From NCBI RefSeq assembly GCF_010728925.1, contig NZ_AP022608.1, positions 4,898,001 through 4,962,000 on the forward strand: a stretch of DNA of 64,000 nucleotides, given 5' to 3'. Below, piece after piece: positions 1 through 8,452 of this stretch; within the stretch, counting starts at the first letter, position 1; every line of letters begins with the position of its first letter. Position numbers and translations under genes: made by a program. The notes beneath the pieces were generated by a model that was not told where the DNA came from, searched no databases, and saw nothing but the letters and a program-made list of their open reading frames with translations. The DNA is from Mycolicibacterium gadium (GTDB taxonomy: Bacteria; Actinomycetota; Actinomycetes; Mycobacteriales; Mycobacteriaceae).

Positions 1-272
1 GCCGACCGCATTTCCTCGGCGGCCTTGCGGGTGTTGTCCAGCGACGACAGGTCGAGTTCCTGCAGGGTGACCTGGGCATTGGGGTGTGTGCCCTGGATGC
101 GCTGCAGGGCCTCGTTGCCCTTGTCGAGGTTGCGCACCGCCATGACGACATGCGCACCCTTGCCGGCGAGGAGGGCCGCGGTGTCATATCCGAGTCCGCT
201 GTTCGCGCCGGTGACGATCGCGACGCGACCGGATTGATCGGGGATGTCTGCCGCGGTCCATTTGGCGCTCAT
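1..272 (-). CDS. Short-chain dehydrogenase/reductase, N-terminal part (runs off the left edge)
   Basis: Only the first 90 residues are in the window. The protein opens MSAKWTAADIPDQSGR and has the NAD(P)-binding glycine motif TGANSGLG at residues 21-28, then GAHVVMAVRNL and a strand ending LDLSSL, as in classical SDRs; the catalytic Tyr-Lys region lies outside. The lead-in is very like the SDR at 10797-11702, so the two are paralogs. Substrate is unknown. The ATG at 272 has no Shine-Dalgarno but a TATGTT hexamer six bases upstream, which suggests a leaderless transcript divergent from the next gene. Confidence 0.9.
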   Translation of the reverse strand, partial: MSAKWTAADIPDQSGRVAIVTGANSGLGYDTAALLAGKGAHVVMAVRNLDKGNEALQRIQGTHPNAQVTLQELDLSSLDNTRKAAEEMRS

Positions 273-278
273 GCGATC

Positions 279-319
279 AACATACTGAAGCCCTGCTGTC
301 TTGCGTCGCCGGTTACTTT
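279..319. promoter_or_regulatory. Divergent leaderless promoter pair
   Basis: Two TANNNT -10-like hexamers face away from each other: TATGTT read on the minus strand (279-284), six bases before the SDR ATG, and TACTTT on the plus strand (314-319), six bases before the ATG at 326. Both spacings place the transcription start at the start codon. Prediction from sequence only. Confidence 0.5.
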
Positions 320-325
320 CGTTCT

Positions 326-808
326 ATGCGAGTGGTTGCGGTGATCATCGGCACGCTGTTCGGTGCGGTCTTGGTGTTGGTGGGGCTGCTGGTGGCCGGC
401 ATGCGCTGGCAGGTCTCCCCGGTGGTGAACACGGTGCGACGGATGAACCGCTCCTTGACGAATCCGCGGGTGATGCGGACGGCGGGGAGCGCGGGAACAC
501 AGACGTCGGTCATCGAGCACGTCGGACGTCGTTCGGGCACGACGTATGAGACACCGGTCGACATCATCGAGACCACAACCCGGCTTCTGATCGCGCTGCC
601 CTACGGCGCGCGCACCGACTGGCTGCGCAATGTGCTGGCCGCCGGTTCCGCCACCGTCGTGTCCGGTGGCGAGCGCATCCCGGTCGAACGGCCCGCCGTC
701 GTGGCGACCGCCGATGTCGAGGAGGTGGTTCCGGGGCGGACGTTACGAGTGCTTCGGCTGTTCGGGGTACGCCAGTGCCTGAGTCTCGAAAAAAGCGTGA
801 CCCCGTGA
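326..808 (+). CDS. Membrane-anchored nitroreductase/deazaflavin (F420)-dependent oxidoreductase family protein
   Basis: A 160-residue protein with one N-terminal hydrophobic segment (about residues 4-25), then a Ddn-like domain with the family signature HVGRRSGTTYETPV near residues 65-78 and the LPYGARTDWLRNV stretch. Members bind the deazaflavin F420 or haem-like cofactors and reduce varied substrates; the substrate here cannot be told. The ATG follows TACTTT by six bases, with no Shine-Dalgarno, so it is probably leaderless. Its stop overlaps the GTG of the next gene (GTGA), so the three genes 326-2771 look like one operon. Confidence 0.75.
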   Translation: MRVVAVIIGTLFGAVLVLVGLLVAGMRWQVSPVVNTVRRMNRSLTNPRVMRTAGSAGTQTSVIEHVGRRSGTTYETPVDIIETTTRLLIALPYGARTDWLRNVLAAGSATVVSGGERIPVERPAVVATADVEEVVPGRTLRVLRLFGVRQCLSLEKSVTP

Positions 809-1296
809 ACGTGTTGAGCATGAGGGATCCCGCGAATGCGCCGAGTCGTAAGGCGCCGCTGGTGTGGGCGCTCGGTGCGCTCATTCCGTGGGCCTTGTTG
901 GCACTCGCCCAGCTGGTGTGGTTCGTCGTCGACCCCAGCGCGTGGTGGGTGCATGCAGTCGCCGCGGTGACCACGGCTATTTGCGTGCTCCTGTTCGTTG
1001 TGGTGGTTCCGTTGTGGCGCTTCCGAGTTCATCGCTGGGACGTCACCCCCGACGCGGTGTACACGCGCTCGGGATGGCTTGTGCAGGAGCGCCGCATCGC
1101 GCCGATATCGCGGGTGCAGACCGTCGACACCGAACGCGGCCCCCTGGATCGGTTGTTCGGGCTCGCGAACGTGACGGTGACGACGGCGTCGTCGGCCGGT
1201 GCGGTGCGCATCGTGGCCCTTGATGTCGATGTCGCGGACCGCGTCGTCGCCCAACTCACCGACATCGCGGCGATCGGGGCCGAGGACGCGACGTGA
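805..1296 (+). CDS. Bacterial PH-domain membrane protein (YdbS-like)
   Basis: About 163 residues. Two hydrophobic helices (the PLVWALGALIPWALLALAQL and AAVTTAICVLLFVVVVPLW regions) are followed by a bacterial PH (bPH2) domain with YTRSGWLVQERRIAP and a VQTVDTERGPLDRLFGLANV stretch, typical of the YdbS family. The GTG at 805 overlaps the upstream TGA (GTGA) and is preferred over the earlier GTG in the same frame at 775, which would lie inside the upstream gene. It pairs with the larger bPH2 protein downstream, the usual YdbS-YdbT arrangement. Function of this pair is unknown; membrane stress or lipid-related roles are only suggested for the family. Confidence 0.75.
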   Translation: MNVLSMRDPANAPSRKAPLVWALGALIPWALLALAQLVWFVVDPSAWWVHAVAAVTTAICVLLFVVVVPLWRFRVHRWDVTPDAVYTRSGWLVQERRIAPISRVQTVDTERGPLDRLFGLANVTVTTASSAGAVRIVALDVDVADRVVAQLTDIAAIGAEDAT

Positions 1297-2771
1297 ATTT
1301 CCCGACCGGCGCCGAGTGGAGTCGGCTGAGTGCCCGCATGCTGCTGGTGCATCCCGTTCACGAGGTGCTGCGCCAGATCCCGGTGATCATCGGGACGGTC
1401 GTGCTGGGCTCTGCCACCGGCAATCCGATGTATGCGGTCGCGGTTCTGGTGGTCACGGTGGGTGTCGGGCTCGCCCGCTGGTTCACCACGAGCTACCGCA
1501 TCGGCCCCGGTGAGGTGCAGCTGCGGAAGGGGATTCTGCAGCGCAAAGTTCTTTCGTTGCCGCGCAACAGGATTCGTTCGGTATCCACCGACGCCAGATT
1601 GCTGCATCGGTTGCTCGGCCTGACCGTGGTGCGGGTCAGCACCGGGCAGGAGGCGATGGGAGACAGTGCTTTCGCGCTCGACGCGGTCGCAGTCGCGGAA
1701 GCGCCGAGGCTGCGCGCCGTGCTGCTGGCCGGATCGTTGGCAGCCGATGAGGACCATAGGGTGACCCCTGGCAGGGTGCTCGCGCGTTGGCACCCGTCGT
1801 GGCTACGCTACAGCCCGCTGAGCTTCACCGGCCTGGCGATGATCGCGGCCGCCGTCGGAATCGCATATCAGGTGGGAGCAGCTGCGGCGCTGCGGGATTC
1901 GCGGATCGAGCAGTCGGGCGCGGCGATCGCCGACCGCTTCGGCGTGGCGGCCGCCATCACCGCCGGGGCGGTCGTGGTGCTCGTCGCGTCCGTCGTGCTG
2001 TCGGTCTTGCAGTCCCTGCTGAGCTACGCGAACCTCGACCTACGCCGCGATGGCGACGTTCTGCACCTCAAGCACGGGCTGCTGCGGGTGCGGGAGCACA
2101 CGTTCGACATGCGCAGGCTACGGGGCGGAACGCTGCGGGAACCCCTGCTGGTCAGGTTGTTCGGCGGTGCCCGGCTCGACGCGGTGATGACGGGCGTCGG
2201 CGGCGCGGGCGAAGCGTCGATGCTGTTGCCGCCGTGCCCGAAGTCGATCGCGCAAACGGTCCTGGCCGATTTGATCGCGCGACCCGACGCGGTCACCGGC
2301 ACGCTGCGCCGCCACGGGCCTGCGGCGACACGCAGGCGGTGGACCCGTGCGCTGGCGTGTCCGGCGATCATCGCTGTCGCCCTGGTGGTCGTGCCGGTGC
2401 TGGTGCCGGTGTGGGTATGGATGACATGGGCGGCGCTCACCGTGTGCTGCGCGTTGCTCGCCCTCGACCGGTCGCGGTCGCTGGGGCATCTGGTGATCGA
2501 CGGGTGGTTGGTCGCGCGGACGGGGAGCCTGCAGCGCAGGCGTGACTGCATCGCGGCGCCCGGCATCATCGGATGGACGGTGCGCCAAACCTTCATGCAG
2601 CGCCGGGCCGGTGTCGCCACGCTGATCGCGGCCACCGCGGCAGGCGTCAAGCACTATCAGGTGATCGACGTACCGGCCGGGCTCGCATGGACGATCGCAG
2701 GACAGGCGTCGCCCTGGGTCGCGGGCAGCAAGTGGGCTGATGTTGCCGGGCAACCTATGGTTCATCGATGA
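1293..2771 (+). CDS. Bacterial PH-domain membrane protein, large (YdbT-like)
   Basis: A 492-residue protein with repeated bPH2 modules separated by paired membrane helices. The first module holds RKGILQRKVLSLPRNRIRSV and LLHRLLGLTVVRVSTG; the second holds LKHGLLRVREHTFDMRRLRG and VRLFGGARLDAV. Hydrophobic pairs lie near residues 30-60, 175-250 and 355-390. GTG start overlaps the stop of the previous gene by four bases, so the two are translationally coupled. The 3-prime end overlaps the convergent cupin gene by 17 bases. Role unknown. Confidence 0.75.
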   Translation: MNFPTGAEWSRLSARMLLVHPVHEVLRQIPVIIGTVVLGSATGNPMYAVAVLVVTVGVGLARWFTTSYRIGPGEVQLRKGILQRKVLSLPRNRIRSVSTDARLLHRLLGLTVVRVSTGQEAMGDSAFALDAVAVAEAPRLRAVLLAGSLAADEDHRVTPGRVLARWHPSWLRYSPLSFTGLAMIAAAVGIAYQVGAAAALRDSRIEQSGAAIADRFGVAAAITAGAVVVLVASVVLSVLQSLLSYANLDLRRDGDVLHLKHGLLRVREHTFDMRRLRGGTLREPLLVRLFGGARLDAVMTGVGGAGEASMLLPPCPKSIAQTVLADLIARPDAVTGTLRRHGPAATRRRWTRALACPAIIAVALVVVPVLVPVWVWMTWAALTVCCALLALDRSRSLGHLVIDGWLVARTGSLQRRRDCIAAPGIIGWTVRQTFMQRRAGVATLIAATAAGVKHYQVIDVPAGLAWTIAGQASPWVAGSKWADVAGQPMVHR

Positions 2772-3123
2772 ACCGAACTGCCCTCTCGTAGATGAGCAGC
2801 GCCACACATCCACCCACGCTGCCCGGCGAGTGGCACGTGCCGGGTGGATTGACGACGAAGCTACCCGCGGGATAACTGCCGTGTTCGTCGAACTGGTCAC
2901 CATCGAGGACGAACATGTGCTCATAGCCGACGTGCTCATGCTCTGTCACCCGGGCGCCGGGCTGATAACGGAGCAGGACCGCCGACGGTCCGTCGCCGTC
3001 TTCGTGGTACAGCCAGTGCGCGGTCACACCTGGCCGGAACTCGTCCCATTCGTCGCTGTTGCGCAGTGTCACGGCCTTCTCGAGCAGGTTCGAGAAGACG
3101 ATGGAATCGGTTGGTGAGAGCAT
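2755..3123 (-). CDS. ChrR-like cupin domain protein
   Basis: A 122-residue single cupin. Motif 1 is seen as VTEHEHVGYEHMFVLDG and motif 2 as GSFVVNPPGTCHSP, giving the usual His-rich metal site. The ATG at 3123 is preceded by a strong AAGGAGGG; an ATG at 3141 overlapping the urea-transporter stop (ATGA) would merely translate through that ribosome site. It is the last gene of the leftward group with the transporter, cysteine hydrolase and peptidase, so it may act on or sense a related small molecule. Enzymatic activity is not predictable. Confidence 0.75.
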   Translation of the reverse strand: MLSPTDSIVFSNLLEKAVTLRNSDEWDEFRPGVTAHWLYHEDGDGPSAVLLRYQPGARVTEHEHVGYEHMFVLDGDQFDEHGSYPAGSFVVNPPGTCHSPGSVGGCVALLIYERAVRFIDEP

Positions 3124-3137
3124 GCGGCCCTCCTTTT

Positions 3138-4106
3138 TCATTCTTGGGAATCGGATGGGGCGAGCCAGCTCCTGTCGACCCAGCCCAGTGCGAGCACCAG
3201 CCAGGTGGCGAATACGAAGGGTGCGGACACTGCCTGGAGGCCGAGGTTGGTGAACGCCGGCATCGTGATCGTGGCAAGCAGCGCGCCCAGAATGGCCAGT
3301 CTTAGTTTGCTGTCGCACAGCGCGTACACCGCGACAGCGGTCAACACGCCGTTGAATCCGTAAAGTCCCAGGTTCACGCTCTCCGGATCGCCCTGGTGGT
3401 AGTAGTACGACACCACGGTGCCGATGAGGGCACCGACAACGGCGATCACCGCGTGTCGCCAGTTGCTGACCAGGAGTCCGGCAAGAAACAGCAGCCCCGA
3501 CCACACACTCGGCGAAAACAACGTTTGCCCCAGGCTGGACAGCACTGCGGTGAGGGGATGAAGGGTGGTGGCCACCGACACGTCGATCGAGCTGGGCTGC
3601 AGCACGCCGAGATGCGGCGCCAGCGCATAGACGACCCAAAACGTCAGTACGAAAGGCAATGCCAGGATCGGGAACGGAACAACGGCGACGAGCAGCCGTA
3701 CCAACAGCACCGTGATCGCGACGCAGGCGACGAGCACGATCCACATACCTACGTTCGTCCAGCCGGTGCGAAAAAACGCGGGCAGAGACAGCGCGATCAG
3801 GCACGGATTGAGACCGGGCAGCCCGGTGGCCAGCACCGCACCCCGTTGGCCCAGCAACATGCGTCCGCCCGGCGCCATGACCGCCGCGACCAAAAAGTAT
3901 GCCGCGGCGATCGGTGAGACGACCAGGACGGCGGCGAGGAAGAACAGGCCGGTGAGTTCATTGCTCTGAAAGCAGAGCTGCGAGCAACCCCTCAGCACCA
4001 ACCGGTAGTAGCGAACGGTTTCACCGGGCTCGCACGGTGCGAAGAGGTAGTCGACCGGTCGCTTCACCGGCCGCTTCGGTGTCGTCCGTCCACCTCTGCG
4101 ACTCAC
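3138..4106 (-). CDS. Urea transporter (UT family)
   Basis: A polytopic protein of about 322 residues with hallmarks of urea channels of the UT/Yut family: FQSNELTGLFFLAAV near the start, GLNPCLIALSLPAF in the first repeat and SVNLGLYGFNGVLTAVAV in the second, which form the selectivity-filter halves. It would move urea across the cytoplasmic membrane. The GTG at 4106 overlaps the TGA of the upstream hydrolase (GTGA); an ATG 45 bases earlier is possible. Its neighbours, a biuret-hydrolase-like enzyme and a pyroglutamyl peptidase, fit organic-nitrogen scavenging. No urease genes are in the window. Confidence 0.85.
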   Translation of the reverse strand: MSRRGGRTTPKRPVKRPVDYLFAPCEPGETVRYYRLVLRGCSQLCFQSNELTGLFFLAAVLVVSPIAAAYFLVAAVMAPGGRMLLGQRGAVLATGLPGLNPCLIALSLPAFFRTGWTNVGMWIVLVACVAITVLLVRLLVAVVPFPILALPFVLTFWVVYALAPHLGVLQPSSIDVSVATTLHPLTAVLSSLGQTLFSPSVWSGLLFLAGLLVSNWRHAVIAVVGALIGTVVSYYYHQGDPESVNLGLYGFNGVLTAVAVYALCDSKLRLAILGALLATITMPAFTNLGLQAVSAPFVFATWLVLALGWVDRSWLAPSDSQE

Positions 4107-4771
4107 AGGGCCGAGAGGCAGTCCACTACCTGTTCGGACTTGCACGTCCACCCGACTATGCCGCCCTGGGCGACGAGCGCCCGCAGCGTCACCTCTTTGA
4201 ATTCGGGGAAATAGCTTTCGGTGCCGTCCTCGACCAACACGCAGTCGAAGCCGCGATCATTGGCACAGCGCATGGTGGTCTGCACGCAGACATCGGTCGT
4301 CACACCGGTGATGAACAGATGGGTGATCAGTCGAGTCGTGAGGTATTCGTAGAAATTGGTCCGGTAAAGGGTGTCTTTTCCGGGCTTGGCGATGACCAAC
4401 TCGCCTTCGATCGGCGCGTTCTCGGCGACGAAATCCGATCCCGGCTCACCGTCGATCAAAATCCGCCCCATCGGTCCCTGATCGCCGATCCTTGTCTTTG
4501 GATTGCCACGATTGCGTTTGGCCAGAGGAACATCGGACATGTCCGGCTTGTGGCATTCCTTGGTATGGATGATCGGTAGCCCGGCTTTGCGGAAGGCTGC
4601 CTGAAGCTTGGCGATGACAGGGATGCAGGGCGCGATGTTCTCGATGTTGTTGCCGAGCGAGTCGGCAAATCCGCCCGGTTCGCAGAAATCCCGCTGCATG
4701 TCGATGCAGACCAACGCCGTGTGATCGATTCCGAATTCGAATGGGAACGGCTTCGCGTCGATGTATGGCAT
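4103..4771 (-). CDS. Isochorismatase-fold cysteine hydrolase, biuret-hydrolase-like
   Basis: A 222-residue member of the cysteine hydrolase (isochorismatase) superfamily. The catalytic triad is visible: Asp in LVCIDMQRDFCEPGG (about residue 21), Lys in VIAKPGKDTLYRTNFYEYL (about 122) and Cys in VTTDVCVQTTMRCANDRG (about 157). These blocks resemble amidases such as biuret hydrolase and N-carbamoylsarcosine amidase more than true isochorismatases. Position next to a urea transporter makes a urea-like amide (biuret, ureido compound) a reasonable substrate guess. ATG at 4771 begins MPYIDAKPFPF; upstream in-frame sequence does not look like coding sequence. The 115 bases upstream (4772-4886) hold no gene. 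Confidence 0.75.
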   Translation of the reverse strand: MPYIDAKPFPFEFGIDHTALVCIDMQRDFCEPGGFADSLGNNIENIAPCIPVIAKLQAAFRKAGLPIIHTKECHKPDMSDVPLAKRNRGNPKTRIGDQGPMGRILIDGEPGSDFVAENAPIEGELVIAKPGKDTLYRTNFYEYLTTRLITHLFITGVTTDVCVQTTMRCANDRGFDCVLVEDGTESYFPEFKEVTLRALVAQGGIVGWTCKSEQVVDCLSAL

Positions 4772-4886
4772 ATCAGCTATCGTCCCCCGAAAACGTGCGG
4801 CAAGTCTGCTGAATAACACAATCAGGGAGGCGATTTCGCGAATCACGAGTAACGATCCGTTGCACCGTCGCAACCTTGTAGGACAG

Positions 4887-5555
4887 CTATATTTGCAGCC
4901 GCGACGGGAATGGCTCGGTAGTGTCGGCTGACTCTGTCAACGCAGCTTCGATGGCGGCCGCCAGACCGGTCGTCATCGTTTCAACCGACATACTCGGGGC
5001 GCCCAGGTTCTGATCGAGCGCGGCGACCTCCGGCAGAAACGGCAAATGGATCCAGCCGGCTCGGGTGGTTAAGGCGTTGGTCGCGATGTGGTGGAGCATT
5101 CCGTACATGAGGTGGTTACAGACAAATGTGCCTGCGGCGTCGGACAAGTCGGCGGGGACGCCAGCCCGACGCATCGCCAACACCATGGCGCGGTTCGGCG
5201 TCGTCGCCCAGTAGGCAACCGGTCCTTCGGGCGCGGTCGGTTCCCCTCCCAACACCTTCCCCGCGGTGTCGGCCACTCCATATCGTGCGCAATCACTGAC
5301 GTTCTGCGCCAATCGTTCGACGGTGATCATCGAACGCCCGCCGAACTCGCCGAGCATGATCAGCAGTTCAGGCTGCTCATCTTCAACCAACTGCACGGTG
5401 GCGGAAATCGACGTGAAATACGCGCCGGGCACGATCCGCGATACCACTTTCGCGCCGGCGATCACTTGGCCGTCGAGCGCCTCGGCCGTGAGTTGCGCGG
5501 GGTTCACCGGTGACATGGCATACGGACCGAAACCAGTTACAAGTACCGTTGGCAT
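4887..5555 (-). CDS. pcp: Pyroglutamyl-peptidase I (pyrrolidone-carboxylate peptidase)
   Basis: A 222-residue C15 cysteine peptidase that removes N-terminal pyroglutamate from peptides in the cytoplasm. It begins MPTVLVTGFGPY, the family's opening block. The triad is present: Glu in MLGEFGGRSMITVERLA, Cys in AGTFVCNHLMYGMLHH and His in GWIHLPFLPE. GGGAGGT sits about eight bases before the ATG at 5555, which decides the start over an ATG 15 bases upstream. First gene of the leftward nitrogen-scavenging-like group. Confidence 0.88.
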   Translation of the reverse strand: MPTVLVTGFGPYAMSPVNPAQLTAEALDGQVIAGAKVVSRIVPGAYFTSISATVQLVEDEQPELLIMLGEFGGRSMITVERLAQNVSDCARYGVADTAGKVLGGEPTAPEGPVAYWATTPNRAMVLAMRRAGVPADLSDAAGTFVCNHLMYGMLHHIATNALTTRAGWIHLPFLPEVAALDQNLGAPSMSVETMTTGLAAAIEAALTESADTTEPFPSRLQI

Positions 5556-5647
5556 TCGGGTACCTCCCAACTCTTGTTAGCAGACCGGTCGAACGAATTG
5601 TCCCAGCCCCGAGTTGCGGCGATTCGCCTGCCGTTTACTGTCGGGCA

Positions 5648-6463
5648 ATGGCAATCGGTGGGGTGTTGTTCGACATCGACGGCGTCCTGGTGACGTCGTG
5701 GAAGCCGATCGCCGGTGCCGCGGAGACGCTGCGGGCCCTAGCCGACCATCAGGTCGCCTGCTCGTATCTGACCAACACCACCACCAGAACGCGGGCGCAA
5801 ATCGCCGAATTGCTCAACGAGGCCGGGATGGCGGTGCGCGCCGACGAGGTGATCACCGCCGCCGTGCTGACCGCCGAATACGTCCGCCACAACTTCCCCG
5901 ATGCGCGATGTTTCCTCGTCAACAGCGGACAGATCGCCGAGGACATGCCCGGTATCGACATCGAGTACTCGAGCGATTTCAGCGGACCGACCGCACCGGA
6001 CCGCCCCGACGTGGTAATTCTCGGCGGGGCGGGGCCGGAGTACAGCCACCTGACGCTGTCGTGGGTCTACGACTGGATGGCACAGGGGGTGCCGGTGGTG
6101 GCGATGCACCGCAGCACGGTGTGGACGACGACCGATGGTTTGCGCGTGGATACCGGCATGTACCTGATCGGAATGGAGCAGACGTCCGGTCGGAAGGCGA
6201 CCGCGGTCGGAAAGCCTGCGCCGGAGGGATTCCTCGCCGCCGCAAGCCGACTCGGCGTCGACCCCGACGAGATGTACATGATCGGCGACGACCTCAACAA
6301 CGACGTGCTGCCCGCACAGGTGGTGGGTATGTCCGGAGTGTTGGTGCGCACCGGCAAGTTTCGTCAGGACACGCTCGATCGGTGGGCGGCCGATGAGTTC
6401 GCGATGCAACCCAACCACGTCATCGACTCGGTCGCGGACCTACCGCGGTTGCTGGGGCTGTAG
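5648..6463 (+). CDS. HAD-IIA family phosphatase
   Basis: A 271-residue HAD hydrolase of the NagD/LHPP-like subclass. Motif I is VLFDIDGVLVTSWKP near the N-terminus (catalytic DxD), motif II is YLTNTTTRT, the lysine motif is TAVGKPAPEGF and motif IV is MIGDDLNNDV. It likely dephosphorylates a small phosphorylated metabolite. The ATG at 5648 follows TACTGT (5636-5641) by six bases and has no Shine-Dalgarno, so it is probably leaderless; an upstream in-frame ATG at 5510 would run into the divergent pcp gene. Confidence 0.85.
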   Translation: MAIGGVLFDIDGVLVTSWKPIAGAAETLRALADHQVACSYLTNTTTRTRAQIAELLNEAGMAVRADEVITAAVLTAEYVRHNFPDARCFLVNSGQIAEDMPGIDIEYSSDFSGPTAPDRPDVVILGGAGPEYSHLTLSWVYDWMAQGVPVVAMHRSTVWTTTDGLRVDTGMYLIGMEQTSGRKATAVGKPAPEGFLAAASRLGVDPDEMYMIGDDLNNDVLPAQVVGMSGVLVRTGKFRQDTLDRWAADEFAMQPNHVIDSVADLPRLLGL

Positions 6464-6465
6464 CG

Positions 6466-6747
6466 GTGTCGGAGCAGCGGATCTGGGTGCGTGTTGAACG
6501 GATGCTGTTCGATCGCGGGATCAACACATTCCTGGAGCTCGCGTTGTGGATCGCGTTGATGTACATCGTGATCGGCGTCGGCTACACGATTTTTCACATC
6601 GAGCTGATGGGTCAGCTGCAGCAAGCGCTCACTGGTGCCTTCCCGATCTTCTCCGACATCGCAGCGCTGGTGGTGATGGTCATCGCCTGGCCGTTCCTGT
6701 GGGTCACGTCCTTTGTCTGCGGTGTCGCGGGCTGCGGTGTGTTCTGA
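6466..6747 (+). CDS. Small membrane protein, unknown function
   Basis: A 93-residue protein with a charged N-terminus (RIWVRVERMLFDRG) and two strong hydrophobic segments, near residues 22-44 and 62-88. GTG start two bases after the HAD stop, so co-transcribed. I recognise no domain. Length and two-helix layout are typical of small mycobacterial membrane proteins. The last residues contain two cysteines (CGVAGCGVF). Confidence 0.6.
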   Translation: MSEQRIWVRVERMLFDRGINTFLELALWIALMYIVIGVGYTIFHIELMGQLQQALTGAFPIFSDIAALVVMVIAWPFLWVTSFVCGVAGCGVF

Positions 6748-6783
6748 CGGTGAGTTTTGCCGGCCGTGGCGGTCGGTACCGGT

Positions 6784-7287
6784 ATGACCGATGAACACGT
6801 GAATGCCGTGACGACCGTAAATGCGCCCGCCGAAGTGGTCTTCGACGTGCTGGCCGACCCGTCGACACACCCGGCGATCGACGGCACCGGATGGGTGCGC
6901 GACGCCCTCGATCCCCAGCGTCTGACCGACGTAGGCCAGATTTTCCGGATGGCGATGTACCACGACAACCACCCCGAAAAGGACTACGAGATGGCCAACC
7001 GGGTCGAGGCTATCGACCCGCCGCGGGCCATCGCCTGGCAGCCCGGGCAGGGCCCCGACCAGCGCGGATATCTGATGGGCGGCAACGAGCTCGCATTTGG
7101 CGGGTGGATCTGGCGCTACGATCTCGAACCGGCGGGGCCTGACCGGACGCAAGTGACGCTGACCTATGACTGGTCCGGGGTGCCGCCGCAGATGCGCGAC
7201 ATCGAGTTCCCGCCGTTCGACGTCGACCACCTGGACAACTCGCTGAAGAACCTGGCCGGGCTGGCCGAGCGCCGTATCGTTAGCTGA
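6784..7287 (+). CDS. SRPBCC (START-like) ligand-binding protein
   Basis: A 167-residue protein with the SRPBCC opening VNAPAEVVFDVLADPSTHPAIDG and the C-terminal helix LDNSLKNLAGLAERR that closes the hydrophobic pocket. Such proteins bind lipophilic ligands or act as polyketide cyclase-like enzymes. ATG at 6784 was chosen because the domain starts a few residues later; a longer frame from 6757 is possible. Thirty-six bases after the membrane-protein gene, so probably the same transcript. Ligand unknown. Confidence 0.75.
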   Translation: MTDEHVNAVTTVNAPAEVVFDVLADPSTHPAIDGTGWVRDALDPQRLTDVGQIFRMAMYHDNHPEKDYEMANRVEAIDPPRAIAWQPGQGPDQRGYLMGGNELAFGGWIWRYDLEPAGPDRTQVTLTYDWSGVPPQMRDIEFPPFDVDHLDNSLKNLAGLAERRIVS

Positions 7288-7318
7288 CGTCACTTCACGC
7301 TGATGGGTAGGACAGCCG

Positions 7319-8452
7319 ATGCCGCAGAGAGGCCCAGTGTTTGGTCTTCTCGGACCGTTGCAGATGACGGTCGACGACACCGTGGTGCCGATCGGCACGC
7401 CGAAGCAGCGAGCGGTGCTGGCGTCGCTGGTGATGAACCGCAATCGGCCGGTCGCGGCGGATTCCCTGATCAACGCCGTCTGGGGTGAAGATGCCCCAGC
7501 CGAAGCGCGTGCGAGCCTGCACGCCTACGTGTCCAATCTGCGTCGGCTGCTCGGATCGGTCGGCGTGGACGGGCGAAGCATGCTCGAGAAGGTTTCGCCG
7601 GGATACCGGCTCAACATCGATGAGTTGAGCGTCGACCTGGGGCGGTTCATCCGCGAGCGGAACGCGGGCGTCCAGGCCGCGACGGCCGGCCGGTTCGACA
7701 AGGCGAGCAGTCATTACTCGAACGCGTTGGCCCAGTGGCGCGGTGACGTGCTCGAGGACCTGCGTGCTTTCGACTTCGTCTCGGTCTTCGCCACGGCCAT
7801 GACCGACGAGAAGATCGCCACCCACATCGCCCTCGCCGAATCCGAGATCGCGTGCGGGCGCGCGAAGCTGATCACCGGGGAGCTGGAACGGCTTGTCGCC
7901 GAGCATCCCTTCCGCGAGCCGGCGTGGGAGCAGCTGATGATCGCGTACTACGTCTCGGCGCGACAGTCGGATGCCCTCGACGCGTATCAGCGGCTGAAGA
8001 CCGTGCTGGCCGACGAGCTAGGAATCGACCCGAGCCGGGCGCTGCGCGATCTGCACGAGCGAATCCTGCGACAGGAGCCGATGGACGTCAAACCCCCGCC
8101 CGACACCACGCTCGCGGGCACGTTCATCAGCCTCGCGAACCGGACGGCGATCAACACCGGCAAGGAGCGCGCCCAACTGCGGGCGGCCACCGGTGAGTGC
8201 TATCCGGTGAAGGGGGTGGCCACCAGGATCGGCCGGCGATCCGACAACGACATCGCGCTCAACGATCCGAGGGTCAGTCGCCACCACGCCGTGATCATCG
8301 ACACCGGTACCAGTTTCGTGCTCATCGATGCGCGCTCGGCCAACGGTGTCGAGCTGGACCACAAGCGGATTCGCGGCAGCGCCCCGCTCAGTGACGGGTG
8401 CCATGTACGCATCGGCGAAAGCGATTTCCGCTTCGAGCTGTCGCCTCGCTAG
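7319..8452 (+). CDS. EmbR-like transcriptional regulator (winged helix, BTAD, FHA)
   Basis: A 377-residue regulator with the EmbR domain order. Residues 5-95 are a Trans_reg_C-type winged helix (GTPKQRAVLASLVMNRN, ADSLINAVWGEDAP, LHAYVSNLRRLLG); about 100-250 is the bacterial transcriptional activation domain ending LADELGIDPSRALRDLHERI; about 285-375 is an FHA domain with RIGRRSDNDIAL, VSRHHAVI and SANGVELD, a phosphothreonine-binding site. By analogy with EmbR, a Ser/Thr kinase may control it through the FHA. No embCAB genes are near, so the target is unknown and I do not call it embR. GGTAGGA precedes the ATG. Confidence 0.85.
   Translation: MPQRGPVFGLLGPLQMTVDDTVVPIGTPKQRAVLASLVMNRNRPVAADSLINAVWGEDAPAEARASLHAYVSNLRRLLGSVGVDGRSMLEKVSPGYRLNIDELSVDLGRFIRERNAGVQAATAGRFDKASSHYSNALAQWRGDVLEDLRAFDFVSVFATAMTDEKIATHIALAESEIACGRAKLITGELERLVAEHPFREPAWEQLMIAYYVSARQSDALDAYQRLKTVLADELGIDPSRALRDLHERILRQEPMDVKPPPDTTLAGTFISLANRTAINTGKERAQLRAATGECYPVKGVATRIGRRSDNDIALNDPRVSRHHAVIIDTGTSFVLIDARSANGVELDHKRIRGSAPLSDGCHVRIGESDFRFELSPR

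Noticed and set aside
2755..3804. Long open minus-strand frame covering the cupin and antisense-frame parts of the urea transporter region
   Set aside because: Only its last 122 codons read as a real cupin with a ribosome site; the rest is an out-of-frame reading of the transporter gene.
4772..4886. GTAAC-N6-TTGCA as a possible GlnR site for the nitrogen-scavenging genes
   Set aside because: Only the first half fits the GlnR consensus; the second half does not.
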